A stretch of 64,000 bases of DNA from Actinomadura graeca (GTDB lineage Bacteria; Actinomycetota; Actinomycetes; Streptosporangiales; Streptosporangiaceae), in NCBI RefSeq assembly GCF_019175365.1, contig NZ_CP059572.1:6014001-6078000 (forward strand). The letters are read 5' to 3'. How positions within the stretch are numbered: the first letter of the stretch is position 1; every line of letters starts with the position of its first letter. Below the pieces are notes generated by a model that ran no database searches, had not been told where the DNA came from, and was given only the letters and a program-made list of their open reading frames with translations. Shown here one piece after another: positions 8,388-16,119 of the stretch. Position numbers and translations under genes: made by a program.

Positions 8388-9395
8388 ATGAGCGAAGAAT
8401 TCTACAAAGTGGATCCGACCCCGCGGTCTTCATGGCGCTTGGCGGTCCTTATGGGCGCCAACTCCCGGACGTACAAGTTCGCACTTGGTGATGCGTTGTT
8501 GCAGGTCGCAGCATCAGGGCGTACAGAAGTGCTTCTCGATGAGCTGACAGTGCCCTACGCCATGAGTCTCCTGCGGCACATGGAACAGGCACCGCAAGCG
8601 GCACAGTCCTCGGCGACCGCGAAGACCGACTTCCTGAAGATCGCCGAACGCGAGGCGGCCGAGTCGCGGCGGCTTGGCCGGCCGACCGAGGCCCTGGTGC
8701 GGGCGGCGGCGAAGAACATGCCCGGCATGGTGATGCAGAAGTTCCACAACCTGGGCAAGGGCTCGCAGGTCCCGCATCGGTTCTACGAACTGGAAGGCAG
8801 CGCGCGGGAGCGCATCGTACGGTTCAGCCCCGAATTGCGGCAGGTCGCGCTGTCGGAGCAGACCGGACTGCTGCAAGGTGAGCTGGAAGCCCGATGGAAC
8901 ATCGTGGAATCCTCTTTCGCCACTGATATCAACAGGACCTTGCTGCAGGAGGGCGTCGCGGTCGACCTGCAGGCCATGAAGGTGCTGGATAAGCGCCGCC
9001 GACGTGCGATCACCGGAGTCAAGGAGGCGGTGATCGGCTTCCAGCACGGTCTTTGCCTGATCTGCGGACACGTGCTCGGGCCGAACGATGAGTACGCCAT
9101 CGATCACGTGTTCCCATGGTCGCTCATGGACCGTATGGGCTGGCAGGGGCCGGACTTGGACTCTGTCTGGAACCTCGCCCCCGCCCATGTCCCTTGCAAT
9201 CTCGCCAAGAGCAACCGGCTGCCGTACGAGGTCGAACTGAGTCGGCTCGCCCAACGCAACGAGGCGATCATGCACTCGCCGCATCCGCTGAGAAAGACCC
9301 TTCAGTTGACGCTGCAGAATGGCACCAACCGGCGGATCGTCCCGGGAGGGTGGCCCTACTTCATCCGCTCGGTACTGGCCTTGATCACCACTTGA
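8388..9395 (+). CDS. HNH endonuclease with uncharacterised N-terminal region
   Basis: ATG at 8388 has GGGAG 6 nt upstream, giving 335 residues. The C-terminal third has an HNH fold: CLICGHVL, then AIDHVFPWSLM with the catalytic His, SVWNLAPAHVPCNLAKSNRLP with the Asn and second CxxC-like half (only one Cys), so metal ligation is partly atypical. The first 200 residues (WRLAVLMGANSRTYKFALGDALL onward) are helical and match no family I recognise. Stand-alone HNH proteins with extra N-terminal domains often cut foreign DNA. The accessory setting, next to the NLR locus and an IS remnant, suggests defence, but nothing in the sequence proves it. Confidence 0.7.
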   Translation: MSEEFYKVDPTPRSSWRLAVLMGANSRTYKFALGDALLQVAASGRTEVLLDELTVPYAMSLLRHMEQAPQAAQSSATAKTDFLKIAEREAAESRRLGRPTEALVRAAAKNMPGMVMQKFHNLGKGSQVPHRFYELEGSARERIVRFSPELRQVALSEQTGLLQGELEARWNIVESSFATDINRTLLQEGVAVDLQAMKVLDKRRRRAITGVKEAVIGFQHGLCLICGHVLGPNDEYAIDHVFPWSLMDRMGWQGPDLDSVWNLAPAHVPCNLAKSNRLPYEVELSRLAQRNEAIMHSPHPLRKTLQLTLQNGTNRRIVPGGWPYFIRSVLALITT

Positions 9396-9765
9396 CGCAG
9401 GGGTCGCCGGTGTCGGCGGCACTTGAGGATCAAGGTGAGGTTGCTTTGGTCGACCAACAACGGATTCTGATTTCATGGGAGCCGGGGATGTCTACGGTGG
9501 CGCCGAGTCCGTCGAAGAATTTGCTGGCCTGATATCCGCTGCACTCGATGCCGGGCGGGGCTCGTTTGCCGGGAGTCTTGGGAAGATCTCCAGTCTGCTC
9601 CACGGGTGCGGGCACAGTTATTCGCGTCGATGTTGCAGGAACTCGCTGGGTTCGAAGGGCAAGGCGGCTCATATTTTACTGCCTATGCCTATGGTCCCAG
9701 CATGGTGTGGCGCTCCGGATCACACCCCGCTTCAATGGGGCTTGAGGTGGGGTGAGCCTTTTGGG
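9396..9765. other. Gene-free stretch with no recognisable content
   Basis: Short open frames occur on both strands, but none has a ribosome binding site or a recognisable motif. GC is lower than in neighbouring genes, consistent with decayed or acquired DNA. Confidence 0.35.
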
Positions 9766-9800
9766 TCAGGGCCCTCTTCCGGTGTGGAAGAGGGCCCTGA
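9766..9800. terminator. Perfect 15-bp stem, 5-nt loop hairpin
   Basis: TCAGGGCCCTCTTCC, loop GGTGT, GGAAGAGGGCCCTGA. It stands 70 bp past the stop of the minus-strand gene ending at 9870. There is no clear U-tract on either side, so it is an actinomycete-style hairpin terminator at best. Confidence 0.6.
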
Positions 9801-9869
9801 GCGGAGACGTCGTGGTGGAGGTTGGGGCCGGAGGTGCGGCCTACTTGACGCTGGGTCGTGGCCGATCGG

Positions 9870-10247
9870 CTAGCAGTGCGACACCTTGCCCTTGATGATT
9901 TTGATGTAGCGGCCCGAGACCCACTCGGGAGTGCTGATGCCCAGCCGGTACCACTTGCGGACCCCCTTGACGGGCTGTCCGTTGACCCAGCATTTGATGT
10001 CGACGATCTGGCCCGGCCGCAGCGAGCCGAGGCGCTTGGAGTGGGTGGTGGGCTTGGCTCGGATCACGAGCCGGCTGCGGGAGATCACCTTGCCTTTGGG
10101 GTAGGCGTCGGTGACGGGCGCGACCACCGCCGTCGCGTGCGCGGACGTGAGGTCGGCCGATTCTGCCAGTGCGGTCGACGCGCCGACGGTCCCGACGCCG
10201 ACGGCTCCCGCCATGACGACGATCACAGCTGTGCGATTGAGTTTCAC
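9870..10247 (-). CDS. Secreted SH3-like (bacterial SH3) small protein
   Basis: GTG at 10247 with GGGGGA upstream gives 125 residues. Residues 1-28 form a classic signal peptide (basic MKLNR, hydrophobic core, cleavage after STALA). The mature part has RSRLVIRAKPTTHSKRLGSL and GQIVDIKCWVNGQ, the strand pattern of SH3b domains, and a Cys near each end. Such proteins bind cell-wall or peptide ligands outside the membrane. It is a single-gene unit followed by the 9766 hairpin. Confidence 0.65.
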   Translation of the reverse strand: MKLNRTAVIVVMAGAVGVGTVGASTALAESADLTSAHATAVVAPVTDAYPKGKVISRSRLVIRAKPTTHSKRLGSLRPGQIVDIKCWVNGQPVKGVRKWYRLGISTPEWVSGRYIKIIKGKVSHC

Positions 10248-10430
10248 TAATCTTCCCCCGAATGGACCTGGGCCTTGGTTTGGTCTGTCGATTAACAGGT
10301 ACTAAAGGCCCGACTGCTCGGCTTTGGCGATGCCCAGTGCGGGCACCTCCGACACGCTGAGCGGGCCCGGTCCGCGACGAACGGCACGGGATATGCGATC
10401 AGCGGTGCACGCGTGCGAGCGGATCGGTGG

Positions 10431-11138
10431 TCAGTCCGAGGTCGTCCACCAGAGGGCGCTTGCGTCGGTGGACGCTTCTGTTTCGCGAATACGGGCTATG
10501 AGTTCAGCCGGTCCGCCCTTGCGGAGTGCCGCGAGCAGCTCCGGCCAGGTCAGCGAGTTGCGGCTGTCGTTGCTGAGGAGGGCCACGCCGTCCAGCTTGG
10601 TGAGGGGCGTCGAGCCTGTGAACGCCTCGCTGGCGGCTTCTGGTTTCGTGCTCGCGACCCAGAAGCCGTCGGGCTGGTTGCGGTAGGACGCGAGGCTGCC
10701 CGGGGGTTCGTCGATCCGGTTGGCGAGCTCGGCGCGGCGGTCGTCTGTGACGATCTCGGGGGCCTGGTCCGTGCGGTCGAGGACGAGGGTGGCGTCCGAG
10801 AGCAGCAGGTGTTCGAGGCGGTCGCCGGTGACGCGGGCCAGGGCGACGGCCGCCGAGGGGGAGTCCGGGTGCGAGAGGTCGCACGTCCAGGCGTGCAGGG
10901 CGTTGACGCGCTCGATGGCGACCGCGAGGGCCTCGCCGAGGCCGACGGAGGTGTCGGCCGCGGCGGCGAGGAGGAGGCCGCCCAGGTGGCGGGCGTACCA
11001 GGCGACGGAGTGCTCGCATCCGGTGTCCGCGGGGGCCTCGGTGCCGGCGACCAGGGCCAGGAGGCCGGGCGCGGCTGCGGCGAAGTCCTCGTTCTCCTTG
11101 TCCGGACGGCCGGGTTCGCTGGCGATCTGTACGCGCAT
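10431..11138 (-). CDS. PP2C-like phosphatase-fold protein
   Basis: ATG at 11138 with GAGGG upstream gives 235 residues; an earlier in-frame start at 11243 adds an Arg-rich unlikely leader. The N-terminus has IASEPGRPDKENEDF, recalling the first PP2C metal motif, and later strands such as AVALARVTGDRLEHLLLSDATLVLD match the PP2C beta-sandwich. The canonical DGH/GD metal-site Asp motif after strand 3 is not clear, so catalysis is uncertain. Probably cytoplasmic. Confidence 0.55.
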   Translation of the reverse strand: MRVQIASEPGRPDKENEDFAAAAPGLLALVAGTEAPADTGCEHSVAWYARHLGGLLLAAAADTSVGLGEALAVAIERVNALHAWTCDLSHPDSPSAAVALARVTGDRLEHLLLSDATLVLDRTDQAPEIVTDDRRAELANRIDEPPGSLASYRNQPDGFWVASTKPEAASEAFTGSTPLTKLDGVALLSNDSRNSLTWPELLAALRKGGPAELIARIRETEASTDASALWWTTSD

Positions 11139-11276
11139 GTGTCCCTCGTCAGCTTTGCGCCTCGTCGGGCGGGTCGATCGACGATGACCAGGAATCGGTC
11201 GCAGCCGACTTGCCCCCACAAGCCGTGAGCAAGTGAACCACACCGGATGAAGCCTCAGGGTGGATACGGCGAAGCA

Positions 11277-11687
11277 TCACCGTTCCGCCGTCCAGCGGGC
11301 GTCGATGCGGTCCAGCCAGGCGTCCTGGCCGCCGGTAAGGGGGTGTTCCAGTGGTAGCGGGACGAAACGGCAGGAGAAGGTCAGGCCCGCGTCGTCGCCT
11401 TGTCCCTGGACGGTGTGGGTCCAGGCGTCCGGTGTGGTGGGGAGTGCGTGGAGATGGAAGTAGGTGGTCGTGTCCTCCGCGGCGACCTGCCGGATCACGG
11501 AGGCGGAGCGCATGCCGGTCTCCTCGGCGAGTTCCCGGAGGACGGCGTGCTCCAGGCGCTCACCGGGGTGGACGCCGCCCGCGGGGATCTGGGTGCCGGC
11601 CTCTGGCATCCCGACGTGGTCGAAGACCAGCAGTTCGGGGACGGCGCGGTGGCGGATGACGTAGGCGGCGACGCGGATTCTGGTCAT
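11277..11687 (-). CDS. NUDIX hydrolase
   Basis: The 136-residue protein from ATG 11687 contains the NUDIX box GGVHPGERLEHAVLRELAEE followed by TGM, matching Gx5Ex7REUxEExGU. The fold hydrolyses nucleoside diphosphates linked to another moiety; the true substrate cannot be told. The gene is divergent from the histidine phosphatase at 11740, with 52 bp between starts. Confidence 0.85.
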   Translation of the reverse strand: MTRIRVAAYVIRHRAVPELLVFDHVGMPEAGTQIPAGGVHPGERLEHAVLRELAEETGMRSASVIRQVAAEDTTTYFHLHALPTTPDAWTHTVQGQGDDAGLTFSCRFVPLPLEHPLTGGQDAWLDRIDARWTAER

Positions 11688-11739
11688 GGGGGCCTTTCCG
11701 GGCTTCCGTGCCGGCGCGCGGCCGTGGAAGCCTGTCATT

Positions 11740-12420
11740 GTGATCAGCGAGCGACGGGTGTGGCTTGTTCGGCATGGGCAGAGTGAGTCGAACGCCGGGT
11801 TGCCGACGGACGGGCCGTACGCGTCCCCGCTCACGGCGCTCGGGGAGCAGCAGGCTGCGCGGGTCGCCGACGCCTTCGCCGCCCCGCCGGCCCTGATCGT
11901 CAGTTCCTCGTTCGTGCGGGCGCGGCAGACCGCCGAGCCGGCGGTGAAGCGGTTCCCCGAGACGCCGTATGAGGAATGGCCTGTCGGGGAGTTCACCTAT
12001 CTGGGGGCGCTGCACGGGCCGCGGACGACGTCGGAGCAGCGTCGGCCGCACGCGGAGGCCTACTGGGAGCGGCTCGACCCGGCCTACGTGTGCGGGGGAG
12101 ACGGCGAGTCCTTCCAGGCGCTGATCGCCCGTGTCCACGTCTTCCTGGACCGTCTCGCGGGCCTTCGTGAGGAGGGTCTGGTGGCGGTGTTCACCCATGG
12201 CATTTTCATGAAGGCCGTCATCTGGTCGCTGTTGTCCGGGGTCGGCGAGCCGGATGCCGCGGCGATGCGGGGATTCCGGCAATTCGGCGAGGTGTGCGAG
12301 ATGCCCAACGGCGTCATCACGGAACTGCGGCGCCTGGACGGGTCAAGGGGGTTCCGGGTCGTCGGGGGCGGGACGGCGCACCTGGGGGAGGCGTCCACCG
12401 TCCAGCGGATCCTGGACTAG
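11740..12420 (+). CDS. Histidine phosphatase family (phosphoglycerate mutase-like) protein
   Basis: GTG at 11740 (GGAAG about 9 nt upstream) gives 226 residues beginning MISERRVWLVRHGQSESN, where RHG holds the phosphorylated His. A second catalytic region, VAVFTHGIFMKAV, carries the second His. Length and spacing fit the PGAM superfamily; the substrate is unknown. Its stop overlaps that of the convergent gene at 12417 by 4 bp (CTAG). Confidence 0.8.
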   Translation: MISERRVWLVRHGQSESNAGLPTDGPYASPLTALGEQQAARVADAFAAPPALIVSSSFVRARQTAEPAVKRFPETPYEEWPVGEFTYLGALHGPRTTSEQRRPHAEAYWERLDPAYVCGGDGESFQALIARVHVFLDRLAGLREEGLVAVFTHGIFMKAVIWSLLSGVGEPDAAAMRGFRQFGEVCEMPNGVITELRRLDGSRGFRVVGGGTAHLGEASTVQRILD

Positions 12421-12815
12421 GCGGCCTTCTGGCCGATCGCCTCGGCGACGGCGTCCCAATCCGAGGTGCAGGACATCCATCGTGTGACGGGCACCTTCTT
12501 GCGCGTGCCGCATTCCCGCACCAGGACGATCCGGTTTCCCTCGACGACGAGGGTGTCTTTGCCGGTGTCCTGGAAGAGGCGCCGCCGGCCGAGCGGGGGC
12601 GCCACCTCGAGTGTCCGGGTGCGGGTCGTGTAGGTGAAGTACTCGCGGCTGAAGGCGATGGCGGCGAGCGAGATCATCAGGACGCCGGTCGTGATGCTCG
12701 ATAAGCGGTGGAGGAGTAAACCGGCCGGCAGGTTCAGCATGCCGATCACGAGGAATAACCAGGGCACGGACGTGCGGTAGCGGACGGTCAGCCTGGTTCG
12801 CTGAGGAGTGGCCAT
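12417..12815 (-). CDS. Small two-TM membrane protein with C-terminal beta-rich region
   Basis: ATG 12815 with GGAG 5 nt upstream; 132 residues. Hydrophobic helices at about 17-35 and 40-55 are followed by a hydrophilic domain (YTTRTRTLEVAPPLGRRRLFQDTGKDTL) of alternating strands, as in bacterial PH-like membrane proteins. No enzyme motif. The 252 bp upstream (12816-13067) hold no gene. Confidence 0.55.
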   Translation of the reverse strand: MATPQRTRLTVRYRTSVPWLFLVIGMLNLPAGLLLHRLSSITTGVLMISLAAIAFSREYFTYTTRTRTLEVAPPLGRRRLFQDTGKDTLVVEGNRIVLVRECGTRKKVPVTRWMSCTSDWDAVAEAIGQKAA

Positions 12816-13067
12816 GGGAGCTCCTTTCGTTGGTGACGATTCTCTTTCGACCGTATCGCGGATGTGGTGCCGATGGCCGGTTTCGGCCTTCCGGGCTGTT
12901 GATTCCTCAACCGTTGCGGCATTGGTTTCGATTCCATTTTGTTCTGCCGCGGCATAGGGCGTGGTGAAGTGCCGGTTCCGGACGCTTGCCGGTGCCGGTC
13001 ACGTGCTTGAGGTGACTCCTGCGCTGGTCGGCGAAGTTTCCGCAGTGGTGTCCGGATGCGCGGGTGA

Positions 13068-13280
13068 GAGGAGGGGCCCGGAAACGACTTCCTGGACGTC
13101 CGGAAGGGCTTCAACGGGTACCTGTTCGTCGAAGAGGGCCACGACGCCCTGTACGGCGGTGAATTCAGCAAGCTGTCCGGAGGGGACGGCGACGACTGGC
13201 TCGACGGAGGCGGACCGCGAGGGGCGTATGCATGCGACGACGGACCCGGCGTCAATGTGTTGAAGAATTGCGGCGCCTGA
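13068..13280 (+). pseudogene. RTX (hemolysin-type Ca-binding) repeat protein remnant
   Basis: The frame ending at the TGA 13278-13280 reads GPGNDFLDV...LYGGEFSKLSGGDGDDWLDGG...NVLKNCGA, with nonapeptide repeats GGxGxDxLx that bind calcium. No start codon exists: an in-frame stop lies at 13065, and the upstream half-repeat VRGG is one frame off, so a frameshift cut the gene. A perfect hairpin terminator still follows at 13289. RTX proteins are secreted; only about 70 codons remain. Confidence 0.5.
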
Positions 13281-13288
13281 CCGTTCCC

Positions 13289-13319
13289 GGGCCGTCCACC
13301 AGATGTCGGTGGACGGCCC
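13289..13319 (+). terminator. 12-bp stem hairpin after the RTX remnant
   Basis: GGGCCGTCCACC, loop AGATGTC, GGTGGACGGCCC, 8 bp after the remnant's stop. Perfect stem, no T-tract. Confidence 0.65.
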
Positions 13320-13404
13320 TCGGCGTGTCGCCCCCGGCCGTCGTCCGGCGGTCGTTCGTCCGGCGTGTCGTCCGGTGGTCGTGCGGTGTGTCAGCCGGCG
13401 CGCG

Positions 13405-13902
13405 TCAGTGGTGCGGGGTCGGGGTCTCGTCGAAGATCAGCCAGGTGCGGGTGGAGCGGACGCCCTCGACCGCGTGGACGCGGCCCAGGACCACGTCGCG
13501 CAGGGACGTGTTGTCGGGGGTGCGGACCAGCATGACGAGGTCGACGTCGCCGCCCACGAAGGCCAGGTGCTGGATGTAGGGCACCTCGCGGAGTTGCGCG
13601 GACACCTTGCGCCACGAGTTCTGCTCGATGTTGACCAGCACGTAGGCGGCGGTGCCGAGGCCCGCGCGGACGGGGTCGAGGCGGGTGGTGAACCCGGCGA
13701 TGACGCCTTCGTCGATCAGGCGTTCGACGCGCGCGTAGACGTTGGAGCGGGAGACGCTGACGCGCCCGGCGAGGGCGCGCATCGACAGGCGGCCGTCGGC
13801 GCCGAGCTCGCGCAGGATGGCGCGGTCGACGTCGTCGAGGGGCGCGGCCGAACGTCCGGCGGGGGCCGGGGGTGGCAGGGTCCCCGGGGACAGATGGTCC
13901 AT
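13405..13902 (-). CDS. Lrp/AsnC-family regulator of the adjacent 2-oxoacid dehydrogenase operon
   Basis: ATG 13902 has GGAG 5 nt upstream and gives 165 residues; ATG 13974 is an alternative. The HTH lies in LDDVDRAILRELGADGRLSM...VSVSRSNVYARVERL and is followed by a RAM ligand-binding domain (GTAAYVLVNIEQ...VGGDVDLVMLVRT). It is divergent from the E1/E2 operon, as BkdR-type Lrp regulators are from branched-chain dehydrogenase genes. It should sense an amino acid or 2-oxoacid and bind the shared intergenic region. Confidence 0.8.
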   Translation of the reverse strand: MDHLSPGTLPPPAPAGRSAAPLDDVDRAILRELGADGRLSMRALAGRVSVSRSNVYARVERLIDEGVIAGFTTRLDPVRAGLGTAAYVLVNIEQNSWRKVSAQLREVPYIQHLAFVGGDVDLVMLVRTPDNTSLRDVVLGRVHAVEGVRSTRTWLIFDETPTPHH

Positions 13903-13981
13903 CGATGCTCCGTCTGCTGGCAAGTCGTCCTCGATTGAGGCCGGGTGTTGAGACTTATGGCCGTCCTGATTCATATTCCTA

Positions 13982-13991
13982 CCATCGATGG
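13982..13991. promoter_or_regulatory. Palindrome CCATCGATGG, candidate Lrp operator
   Basis: A perfect 10-bp palindrome within a wider loose dyad TGATTC...GAATCA, 20 bp before the E1-alpha start and just outside the AGGAGGTG ribosome binding site. Its position would let the divergent Lrp-type regulator block transcription or initiation. Confidence 0.4.
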
Positions 13992-14011
13992 AATCAGGAG
14001 GTGGGGCGTCC

Positions 14012-15112
14012 ATGACGGGTCCGCAGCCGGAGACACTGCTTCCCTCGAAGGAGCCCGTGCGGTTCCTGACCGACACCGGCGCGGAGGCGCGAGGACGGTC
14101 CGCCTACGAGCGGCCCGGCCCGGAGCTGCTGCGCCGGGCGTACCGCGGCATGGTCATCGGGCGGCGGTTCGACGCCCAGGCCACGGCGCTGACCAAGCAG
14201 GGCCGGCTGGCCGTCTACCCGTCGAGCCACGGGCAGGAGGCCTGCCAGGTCGGGGCGGCCCTCGTGCTGTCGGACGGCGACTGGCTGTTCCCGACGTACC
14301 GGGAGTCGGTCGCACTGGTGGCGCGCGGGATCGATCCGGTGGAGGTGCTGTCGCTGCTCCGGGGCGACGCGCACTGCGGATACGACCCCGGCCGGCACCA
14401 CACGGCGCCCCAGTGCACGCCGCTCGCGACGCAGACCGTCCACGCGGCGGGGCTGGCGTATGCCGAACGGCGCAAGGGGACGGGACGGGTCGCGCTCGCC
14501 TGCGTGGGCGACGGCGGGACGAGCGAGGGCGACTTCCACGAGGCCCTCAATTTCGCCGCCGTCTTCAAGGCACCGGTCGTGTTCCTGGTCCAGAACAACC
14601 ACTACGCCATTTCCGTGCCGCTGGATCGCCAGACCGCGGCGCCTTCGCTGGCGTACAAGGGCGTGGGTTACGGGGTGCGTTCCGAAAGGGTGGACGGAAA
14701 CGACCCGGTGGCGGTGCTCGCGGTGCTGTCCGCGGCGGTCGAGCACGCGCGGTCGGGTGCCGGGCCCTTTCTCGTCGAGGCGCACACCTACCGGCTTGAG
14801 GCGCACACGAACGCCGACGACGCGTCCCGTTACCGGAGCGAGGCGGAGGCGGAGGAATGGCGGCGGCGCGATCCGGTCGCGCGGCTGGAGGTGTTCCTGC
14901 GCGGGCGCGGCGAATTGACGGACGAGGACGTCGCAGCCGCCGCCGCGGAGGCCGAGGAGTACGCCGCGCGGCTGCGGGAGCGGATGAACGCCGATCCCGA
15001 ACTGGTCCCGATGGGGCTGTTCGACCACGTCTACAGCGCGCCGACCGCGCAGCTGGACGAGCAGCGGGCGATGCTGCGCACCGAGATCGAGGCCGAGGAG
15101 GCGCTGTCATGA
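14012..15112 (+). CDS. 2-oxoacid dehydrogenase E1 component, alpha subunit (BCKDH/PDH type)
   Basis: ATG 14012 with AGGAGGTG upstream; 366 residues. The ThDP motif begins GDGGTSEGDFHEALNF at 166 and ends with NN at 195-196. PSSHGQEACQVG and HHTAPQCTPLATQ fit the branched-chain E1-alpha family. With E1-beta it decarboxylates a 2-oxoacid and passes the acyl group to the E2 lipoyl arm. It is first in a three-gene operon with overlapping stops and starts. The exact substrate (branched-chain, pyruvate or aryl oxoacid) cannot be told from the sequence. Confidence 0.88.
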   Translation: MTGPQPETLLPSKEPVRFLTDTGAEARGRSAYERPGPELLRRAYRGMVIGRRFDAQATALTKQGRLAVYPSSHGQEACQVGAALVLSDGDWLFPTYRESVALVARGIDPVEVLSLLRGDAHCGYDPGRHHTAPQCTPLATQTVHAAGLAYAERRKGTGRVALACVGDGGTSEGDFHEALNFAAVFKAPVVFLVQNNHYAISVPLDRQTAAPSLAYKGVGYGVRSERVDGNDPVAVLAVLSAAVEHARSGAGPFLVEAHTYRLEAHTNADDASRYRSEAEAEEWRRRDPVARLEVFLRGRGELTDEDVAAAAAEAEEYAARLRERMNADPELVPMGLFDHVYSAPTAQLDEQRAMLRTEIEAEEALS

Positions 15113-16119
15113 CGACCATGGCCCAGGCGCTGAACACCGCGCTCCGCGACGCGATGGACGACGATGAGCGGGTCGTGGTCTTCGGCGAGGACGTCGGCGC
15201 GCTCGGCGGGGTCTTCCGGATCACCGACGGGCTGGCGCAGAAGTTCGGCGACGACCGCTGCTTCGACACGCCCCTCGCGGAGGCGGGGATCGTCGGCTTC
15301 GCGGTCGGAATGGCCATGGGCGGTTTCCGGCCGGTGGTCGAGATGCAGTTCGACGCGTTCGCGTATCCGGCCTTCGAGCAGATCGCCTCCCATGTGGCGA
15401 AGACGCGCAACCGCACGCGCGGGCGGATCGGGCTGCCGCTCGTCATCCGCATTCCGTATGCGGGCGGGATCGGCGGCGTCGAGCACCACTGCGATTCCAG
15501 TGAGGCGTATTACGCCCACACGCCGGGATTGAAGGTCGTCACTCCTGCGACGGTCGAGGACGCCTACTCGCTGCTGCGGGAGGCCGTCGAAGACCCCGAT
15601 CCCGTCGTTTTCCTGGAGCCGAAGAAGCTCTACTGGTCGAAATCCGATGTCGTGCTTCCGGTGCGGGCGGAGCCTTTCGGCCGCGCCGCCGTCCGGCGTC
15701 CCGGCGGGGACGTCACGGTCGTCGCGTACGGGCCGAGCGTGCCGGTGGCCCTGGAGGCCGCCCGCGCGGCCGAGGCCGAGGGCTGGGACCTGGAGGTCGT
15801 CGACCTGCGGACGATCGTCCCGTTCGACGACGCGGCGGTCGTCGCGTCCGTCCGCCGGACGGGACGGTGCGTCGTCGTCAGCGAGGCCGCCGGTTTCGCG
15901 GGCGTCGGCGCGGAGATCGCGGCGCGCGTCCAGGAGCGCTGCTTCCACAGCCTGCAGGCGCCGGTGCTGCGGGTGACGGGGTTCGACATCCCCTACCCGC
16001 CGCCGATGCTGGAGCGGCATCACCTGCCGAGCGCGGACCGGATCCTCGACGCGCTCGACCGCCTCCAGCGCGACGACCGGCCCGATACCCGGTTCCTCGG
16101 CCTGGGCGGCGCCGCGTGA
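15109..16119 (+). CDS. 2-oxoacid dehydrogenase E1 component, beta subunit
   Basis: The start overlaps the E1-alpha stop as ATGA, giving 336 residues. Features include VFGEDVGALGGVF, the alpha/beta interface segment GGIGGVEHHCDSSEAYYAHT with active-site His, and the C-terminal transketolase fold (VVDLRTIVPFDD). It completes the heterotetrameric E1 with the upstream gene. Cytoplasmic. Confidence 0.9.
   Translation: MTTMAQALNTALRDAMDDDERVVVFGEDVGALGGVFRITDGLAQKFGDDRCFDTPLAEAGIVGFAVGMAMGGFRPVVEMQFDAFAYPAFEQIASHVAKTRNRTRGRIGLPLVIRIPYAGGIGGVEHHCDSSEAYYAHTPGLKVVTPATVEDAYSLLREAVEDPDPVVFLEPKKLYWSKSDVVLPVRAEPFGRAAVRRPGGDVTVVAYGPSVPVALEAARAAEAEGWDLEVVDLRTIVPFDDAAVVASVRRTGRCVVVSEAAGFAGVGAEIAARVQERCFHSLQAPVLRVTGFDIPYPPPMLERHHLPSADRILDALDRLQRDDRPDTRFLGLGGAA

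Noticed and set aside
7707..9395. Methyltransferase plus HNH nuclease as a restriction-modification system
   Set aside because: The methyltransferase lacks DNA-methyltransferase catalytic motifs (NPPY/DPPY or PC), so the pair is not supported as such.
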